This document shows, piece after piece, positions 59,497-64,000 of a stretch of DNA of 64,000 nucleotides. Every line of letters starts with the position of its first letter. Position 1 is the first letter of the stretch. The notes under the pieces were generated by a model, which was not told where the DNA came from, searched no databases, and worked only from the letters and a program-made list of their open reading frames with translations. The DNA is from Desulforapulum sp034007745. GTDB taxonomy: Bacteria > Desulfobacterota > Desulfobacteria > Desulfobacterales > Desulfobacteraceae. Location: positions 1-64,000 of the forward strand of contig JAVEQI010000012.1 of NCBI GenBank assembly GCA_034007745.1, given 5' to 3'. Both the position numbers and the translations under genes were made by a program.

Positions 59497-60354
59497 ATGA
59501 AGAGAGAACCAAAACCCGGCTGGCTGAAAAGAAAGCTGCCCACAGGGCCCGAGTACGAACATGTACGAGCCCTTCTGGCAAGTTCCGGGCTTACAACTGT
59601 GTGCCAGGAGGCAAAATGCCCGAACATGTGGGAGTGCTTCTCAAAAAAGACATCCACCTTCATGATCCTTGGCTCCGAATGTACCAGGAACTGCCGCTTC
59701 TGCAACGTCACCCCGGGAACGCCGGGCCTTCCCGATCCCACCGAACCTGAACGGGTTGCCGATGCAGCAAAGACCCTTGGTCTAAGGTATGTGGTGGTCA
59801 CATCCGTCACAAGGGACGACCTTGAAGATGGGGGCAGCGCCCACTTTGCCGCAACCATAAGGGCCATCCGGCGAGGGGTTGAAAGGGCTAAAATCGAGGT
59901 TTTAATACCAGACTTCCAGGGGAGAAACGAGGACCTTGAAACGGTGCTTCAGGCAAGACCCGACGTTCTAAACCACAACATCGAAACCGTGCCGTCCCTT
60001 TATTCCACGGCCCGGCCCCAGGCAAAATATCAGCAATCCCTGGACCTTCTGAAACGAGCCTTTGAAATAGCACCCGACATTCCCACAAAATCGGGCATCA
60101 TGGTGGGCCTTGGTGAAACAGACCAGCAGCTGATCCAGACCATGAACGATCTTTACGCCCATGGCTGCCGGATCTTAACCCTTGGTCAATACCTCCAGCC
60201 CTCCCGCAGCCATCTTCCAGTTCACCGGTATTGCACACCCGAGGAATTTGACCGACTAAAAACAACAGCCCTTGAAATGGGTTTTAAAAACGTGGCGGCA
60301 GCACCATTTGTGCGGAGTTCCTACCGGGCAGAGGAACTGTCGTGCAACTGTTAA
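59497..60354 (+). CDS. lipA: Lipoyl synthase
   Basis: A 285-residue radical SAM enzyme. The auxiliary cluster motif is CQEAKCPNMWEC and the SAM cluster motif is CTRNCRFC. Also seen: ATFMILG-like STFMILGSECTRN, VVVTSVTRDDLEDGGSAHFA, LNHNIETVPSL, KSGIMVGLGETDQQLIQTM and the C-terminal AAPFVRSSYRAEE with the catalytic RSSY Ser. It inserts two sulfurs into the octanoyl group placed by LipB. AAGGAG precedes the ATG. Confidence 0.96.
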   Translation: MKREPKPGWLKRKLPTGPEYEHVRALLASSGLTTVCQEAKCPNMWECFSKKTSTFMILGSECTRNCRFCNVTPGTPGLPDPTEPERVADAAKTLGLRYVVVTSVTRDDLEDGGSAHFAATIRAIRRGVERAKIEVLIPDFQGRNEDLETVLQARPDVLNHNIETVPSLYSTARPQAKYQQSLDLLKRAFEIAPDIPTKSGIMVGLGETDQQLIQTMNDLYAHGCRILTLGQYLQPSRSHLPVHRYCTPEEFDRLKTTALEMGFKNVAAAPFVRSSYRAEELSCNC

Positions 60355-60386
60355 AATTTGATCGTCAAGGGAAAGAGGAGAAACGG

Positions 60387-60884
60387 TTGAAAAAAAACCT
60401 GACCCTGATCGGCATGCCCGGTGTGGGCAAGAGCACGGTGGGGATCATCCTGGCTAAAATCATGGGGCTTTCATTTATCGATACAGATATCCTTATCCAG
60501 ATCAACAGCCAGAAAACCCTCCAGGAGATTATGGATGAAAGCGGCTACTTAAACCTGAGGGCCATTGAGCAGGAAGAGATCCTAAAGATAAACATTGAAA
60601 ACCACGTGATTTCAACGGGCGGCAGTGTGGTTTACAGTCCATTATCCATGGAACATTTAAGCGTTCTTTCAACTATCGTCCATCTGGATGCAGGCTTTGA
60701 AACCATAAAAAAGCGGATCACTAATTTTGAAACAAGGGGCATTGCCAAGGATAAAGACCAGACCTTTGAACAGCTTTACGAGGAACGCCAGCTTCTCTAT
60801 CGAAAGTATGCCGATCTCAGTGTCACCACGGACAGGATCACCCAGGATGAGGTGGCCATGGAGATTGCAGCGAAGCTTGCCTAA
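60387..60884 (+). CDS. aroK: Shikimate kinase-like P-loop kinase
   Basis: A 165-residue kinase. TTG 60387 with AGAGGAG upstream is the likely start. Walker A is GMPGVGKST at about residues 9-17, followed by FIDTDILIQ, SGYLNLRAIEQEEILKI, ISTGGSVVYSPLSM and QLLYRKYADLSVTTDR. The shikimate-binding and lid motifs only loosely match AroK: GGG is GGS and the lid region is unusual, so the substrate is not certain. It is the last gene of the gcv-lip cluster, with no obvious metabolic link to it. Confidence 0.72.
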   Translation: MKKNLTLIGMPGVGKSTVGIILAKIMGLSFIDTDILIQINSQKTLQEIMDESGYLNLRAIEQEEILKINIENHVISTGGSVVYSPLSMEHLSVLSTIVHLDAGFETIKKRITNFETRGIAKDKDQTFEQLYEERQLLYRKYADLSVTTDRITQDEVAMEIAAKLA

Positions 60885-60924
60885 TTGCGCAGGCTAAAAA
60901 ACGCAAATTAAACAAATTGAGGTC

Positions 60925-61692
60925 CTAAACCCTTGTAAACACCCAATCTTCCTGGGTGGAAAGAGTTGAGTTGAACTCATATCCGTTTAAATCAAACGGC
61001 TTCAACTCTTCCACTCTGTTGATTCGATTCTTTATTATAAAATCGGCCATCACCCCCCTGGCTCGTTTGGCGTGGATGCCGATGATCTTAAAACCATCGT
61101 CTTTTTTTTCCTTGAAATGAACGTTCACCAGATCAGACTTTAATCCCCTGGGTCGAACCGCCTTGAAATACTCATTTGAGGCAAGGTTTACCAGAACCCT
61201 GTCTCCCTCTGACTCCAAAACCTCCTCATTTATCCTGTCTGTTATCCTGTCTTCCCAAAACTGGTAGATGTTTTTCCCCCAGGGACCTGACAAACGCAGT
61301 CCCATTTCAAGGCGATAGGGCTGAATCAGATCCAGGGGACGGAGAAGACCATAAAGCCCCGATAGGATCCTCAAGTGGTCTTGGGCAAAATCAAAATCCC
61401 CATCGAGATAATCGTCCACAGCAATCCCCTGGTAGACATCCCCCTTAAAGGCCAGCAGGGCCTGGTGGGAATTTTCCCGGACAAACGGGAAATTAAAATT
61501 CTGATACCTCTCATAGTTAAGGGCTGCAAGTTTGGGGCTGATCTTCATCAGCTCCTCAAGGTCTTCCCCGGACAGGGTTTTCATGTGATCTACAATTTCC
61601 TGAATATGGGTCGAAAAAAACGGAGTGGTGTGGGAAGGGTATGACCTGGATTTAAAATCAAGGGTTTTTGATGGTGAAATAACTGTCAGCAT
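60925..61692 (-). CDS. yaaA: YaaA family peroxide-stress protein
   Basis: A 255-residue YaaA/DUF328 protein: MLTVISPSKTLDFKSRS at the start, FKGDVYQGIAVDDY, LSGLYGLLRPLDLIQPYRLEMG, VLVNLASNEYFKAV and IHAKRARGVMADFII. The E. coli protein limits DNA and protein damage from iron under hydrogen peroxide. AAAAGGAG precedes the ATG. It converges on the aroK-like gene. Confidence 0.95.
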   Translation of the reverse strand: MLTVISPSKTLDFKSRSYPSHTTPFFSTHIQEIVDHMKTLSGEDLEELMKISPKLAALNYERYQNFNFPFVRENSHQALLAFKGDVYQGIAVDDYLDGDFDFAQDHLRILSGLYGLLRPLDLIQPYRLEMGLRLSGPWGKNIYQFWEDRITDRINEEVLESEGDRVLVNLASNEYFKAVRPRGLKSDLVNVHFKEKKDDGFKIIGIHAKRARGVMADFIIKNRINRVEELKPFDLNGYEFNSTLSTQEDWVFTRV

Positions 61693-61887
61693 TGTTGAAT
61701 TCTCCTTTTTGGAGACCTTAACTCACCATTGCTGAAAAAACAATAGCGGCGATTCTCTATTTTTTATAACCTGGAATGGGAGGCAAAAAAATTGACAACA
61801 GGGATAAATTTCATTAGGGTAAAGCCCTAATAAACCATCATATAAACCAACCGAATTGACAAAACAAAGGAACAGAGGAAAATTCAT

Positions 61888-63033
61888 ATGACTGCTACCG
61901 TTTATTTTACAGATTTCAAGGCAAACTCCAGGGAAAATCTTTTGGAAAAACTTACAAGGCTTTTGGTCACAGCCGGCCTCGATGAAATCCTTGACAAAAA
62001 CGACCTCACAGCAATCAAGCTTCATTTTGGAGAAATGGGCAATACCGCCTTTATCCGCCCGCCATATGTCAGGCAAATTGCCGGGGCCATAAGAGAGAGG
62101 GGAGCCCTGCCCTTTCTCACCGACGCCAATACCCTCTATGCCGGGACAAGGAGCGACTCGGTCTCCCACATCACGACGGCCATTGCAAACGGATTCAGCT
62201 TTTCAAGCATGGGCAACACACCCCTTATAATTGCCGACGGACTGAGGGGCAAAAGTGAAGCCAGGATCGAGGTTAATCTAAAACATTGCAAAGAGGTCTT
62301 TATCGGACATGAAATCGTTGCGGCCGACGCACTTGTCTCCGTTGCCCACTTCAAGGGTCACGAACTCTCAGGCTTTGGCGGTACCCTCAAAAATCTCGGC
62401 ATGGGATGCGCATCGAGAAGGGGTAAGCTTGAGCAGCACTCAAACGTGAGCCCGAAAGTAAAGAAAAAAACCTGCATTGGATGCGGTGAGTGCGCCGAGA
62501 ACTGTCCTGCCGATGCTATAACCCTCGAAGAAGGAAAGGCGACCATTGACCAGGAGTTGTGCATTGGATGCGGCGAATGCATAATCCGCTGTCCCACCAA
62601 ATCGGTGAACATACTATGGAACCAGGCCGTGCCGGTGTTTCTTGAAAAGATGATGGAGTACACAAAGGGGGTTGTTACTGGCAAGGAAAACAAGACTCTT
62701 TTTATCAACTTTATAGCAGACATCTCCCCTGCCTGCGACTGCCTGCCATACAACGATTCCCCGATTGTCAGGGACATCGGCATTGTCGCCTCGACAGATC
62801 CCGTTGCCGTTGACCAGGCTTCGGTTGATCTTGTCAATAGGGAACAGGGTTTCACCAACACCTGCCTCAAACACAACCGAGCACCTGGTGAGGATAAGTT
62901 TAAGGGACTCTACCCGGATGTAAACTGGGAGATCCAGCTTGATTACGCAGAAACAATCGGTCTTGGCACAAGAGAGTATGAACTTGTAAAACTCAAAACC
63001 CTGACCTGGAAAAAAGATACAACAGACTCTTGA
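61888..63033 (+). CDS. DUF362 protein with two 4Fe-4S ferredoxin motifs
   Basis: A 381-residue protein. The N-terminal DUF362 domain shows TAIKLHFGEMGNTAFIRPPYVRQIA, DALVSVAHFKGHELSGFGGTLKNLGMGCAS and GKLEQHSNVSPKV as separate blocks. Two ferredoxin motifs follow: CIGCGECAENCPADAI and CIGCGECIIRCPTKSV. The C-terminus continues the DUF362 fold (DIGIVASTDPVAVDQASVDLVN). The family is common in anaerobes and probably moves electrons; no partner is known. AGAGGAAAATTCAT gives a plausible ribosome site. Confidence 0.88.
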   Translation: MTATVYFTDFKANSRENLLEKLTRLLVTAGLDEILDKNDLTAIKLHFGEMGNTAFIRPPYVRQIAGAIRERGALPFLTDANTLYAGTRSDSVSHITTAIANGFSFSSMGNTPLIIADGLRGKSEARIEVNLKHCKEVFIGHEIVAADALVSVAHFKGHELSGFGGTLKNLGMGCASRRGKLEQHSNVSPKVKKKTCIGCGECAENCPADAITLEEGKATIDQELCIGCGECIIRCPTKSVNILWNQAVPVFLEKMMEYTKGVVTGKENKTLFINFIADISPACDCLPYNDSPIVRDIGIVASTDPVAVDQASVDLVNREQGFTNTCLKHNRAPGEDKFKGLYPDVNWEIQLDYAETIGLGTREYELVKLKTLTWKKDTTDS

Positions 63034-63040
63034 TTCCAGG

Positions 63041-63370
63041 TCAGTGTCCCGCCGTTTTTGAAAACAAATTTACAACAAGGATACCTGCGACGATAAGCCC
63101 CAAACCCACGACAGCTGCAGAATCAAGGCTCTCCTTGTAGTAGACCACCCCAATCACGGCCAGGCTCACGATACCAACCCCGGACCAGATGGCGTAGGCA
63201 ATACCAAGGGGAATTACCCTGAGCACCAGGGCCAGGAAATAAAAGGAAAGGGCGTAGCCAAAGGTAACCCCAAGGACAGATCCAAGATTAGGATGACCCG
63301 CAGCAGCCTTGAGGGCCGAGGTGGCCAGGATTTCAAATAGAACTGCAATCATAAGATAGAGGTATGCCAT
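63041..63370 (-). CDS. Small multidrug resistance transporter (EmrE/SugE group)
   Basis: A 109-residue four-helix membrane protein: YLYLMIAVLFEILATSALKAA with the essential Glu at residue 13-14, SFYFLALVLRVIPLGIAYAIWSGVGIVSLAVIGVVYY and AAVVGLGLIVAGILVVNLF (blocks). It is expected to act as a dimeric proton/cation antiporter. The usual helix-1 Glu and the AYA-x-W-x-G motif are present. The convergent DUF362 gene ends 7 bp away. Confidence 0.92.
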   Translation of the reverse strand: MAYLYLMIAVLFEILATSALKAAAGHPNLGSVLGVTFGYALSFYFLALVLRVIPLGIAYAIWSGVGIVSLAVIGVVYYKESLDSAAVVGLGLIVAGILVVNLFSKTAGH

Positions 63371-63399
63371 ACTGAGTTGTACTTCTCCTTAAAGAAAAA

Positions 63400-64000
63400 T
63401 TAACGATTTTGGGCCTGAAGCCTGAACCGGCCGGGGATGGGAAAAATTCTCGGCAGATTACCAAGGGGGTTTAAATCCACCAGGAACGGGCAGCCAAAAA
63501 TCTCTTCAAGAATAGACTCATCAAGGACGGTTGCAGGCGCTCCCTCTTTGACCAGCCTGCCGCCGGAAAGGAGCACCATGCGATCCGAATACATGGCCGC
63601 AAGGTTGATGTCGTGGGAAACCATAACAATGGTGGTACCCGTCTCGCATTTGAGCCGTTCCAGAAGATCCATTAACATCACCTGGTGGGCAAGGTCAAGG
63701 GCCGAGGCCGGTTCGTCCAGAAGCATGATCTCCGGCTCCTGACAGATGGCCCGGGCTATGAACACCCGCTGGCGCTCACCGCCGCTGATCTGGTCAAGGG
63801 TCCTCCTGGCAAGGTGATCGACATTGGTAAACCCCATGGCCCGGCGGGCCGCATCGTAATCTTTTCCGGTGTTGATCCCGAGCAATCCCTGGTGGGGAGA
63901 GCGGCCCAACAGCACCAGCTCTTCCACGGTAAAGGGAAAAGCCTGGGATACGATCTGGGGCACATAGGCTATTTTTTTTGCAAGCTCACGACCGGAAAAG
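63400..64000 (-). CDS. ABC transporter ATP-binding protein, FecE/BtuD-like (5' end outside the window)
   Basis: The visible 200 residues begin SGRELAKKIAYVPQIV (Q-loop region), then FPFTVEELVLLGRSPHQG, the signature QISGGERQRVFIARAI, Walker B IMLLDEPASALDLAHQ and the His switch VMVSHDINLAAMYSDR. Walker A lies beyond the window end. The pattern TVEELVLLGRSPH and the C-terminal IFGCPFLVDLNPLG are typical of ATPases for iron-siderophore or cobalamin uptake. The gene's start cannot be seen. Confidence 0.9.
   Translation of the reverse strand, partial: FSGRELAKKIAYVPQIVSQAFPFTVEELVLLGRSPHQGLLGINTGKDYDAARRAMGFTNVDHLARRTLDQISGGERQRVFIARAICQEPEIMLLDEPASALDLAHQVMLMDLLERLKCETGTTIVMVSHDINLAAMYSDRMVLLSGGRLVKEGAPATVLDESILEEIFGCPFLVDLNPLGNLPRIFPIPGRFRLQAQNR

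Overview
The window looks like chromosomal DNA of a Gram-negative anaerobe, most probably a sulfate-reducing member of the Desulfobacterota (Desulfobacteraceae-like). This is inferred from gene content and not from a marker gene: a GTP-type PEP carboxykinase, a split glycine decarboxylase (GcvPA/GcvPB) in one cluster with lipoate enzymes, a Gram-negative PyrR, a DUF362 ferredoxin-domain protein, a DsrC-like protein, and lipoproteins with LemA, MltA and TPM domains. No rRNA, CRISPR array, prophage or replication origin was seen. One complete tRNA gene, tRNA-Leu(CAA), is present.

Layout. 0-3.4 kb: a collapsed sugar-dehydrogenase gene, a palindromic repeat, a DUF302 protein and a lemA-TPM-TPM membrane operon. 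3.6-7 kb: a HerA-like DUF853 ATPase, a PA2778/PA2779-type exported pair and a small membrane protein. 7.1-9.7 kb: a tRNA-Leu bounded insertion carrying one large AlbA_2/Schlafen-type gene and no integrase. 9.8-31 kb: mostly housekeeping genes, namely tsaC, a fused purD-purE, ddl, mltA, rmuC, moaC-moaE-mobA, pyrR-moaB, a YchF-like GTPase, a DHH phosphoesterase, a short Rho, dus, a HAD phosphatase, an EamA transporter and pckG. 31-41.4 kb: a patchy accessory region with at least five gene remnants, a Bacteroidota-like copper ATPase, a ZraP-like protein, a YHS-lactate dehydrogenase fusion, a UspA protein, a cysteine-less DsrC homologue, a broken RND efflux gene and a broken IS1634-type insertion sequence. 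41.5-52 kb: livF-paaK, mgtE, a PNPOx-family protein, birA with a divergent pyruvate-carboxylase-like enzyme, and trpB2. 52.6-60.9 kb: lpdA-gcvT-gcvH-gcvPA-gcvPB-lipB-lipA-aroK, a complete glycine cleavage/synthase and lipoylation unit. 60.9-64 kb: yaaA, a DUF362 protein, an SMR pump and an ABC ATPase cut by the window end.

How the genes work together. GcvP, GcvT and Lpd act on lipoyl-GcvH, and LipB and LipA make that lipoyl group from octanoyl-ACP. BirA sits 2 bp upstream of the large carboxylase whose biotin domain it probably loads; with PckG this gives a pyruvate/oxaloacetate/PEP node. MoaC, MoaE, MobA and MoaB serve molybdenum cofactor synthesis.

Noncoding DNA holds several repeat families: long palindromes (362-485, 21811-21977, 30919-30992), TAGC-rich arrays, and a recurring GTTTCATATAAAA motif placed just upstream of at least five genes. 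Start codons were moved inward wherever a Shine-Dalgarno site clearly favoured a later start. All functions are assigned by reading motifs; no database search was run.
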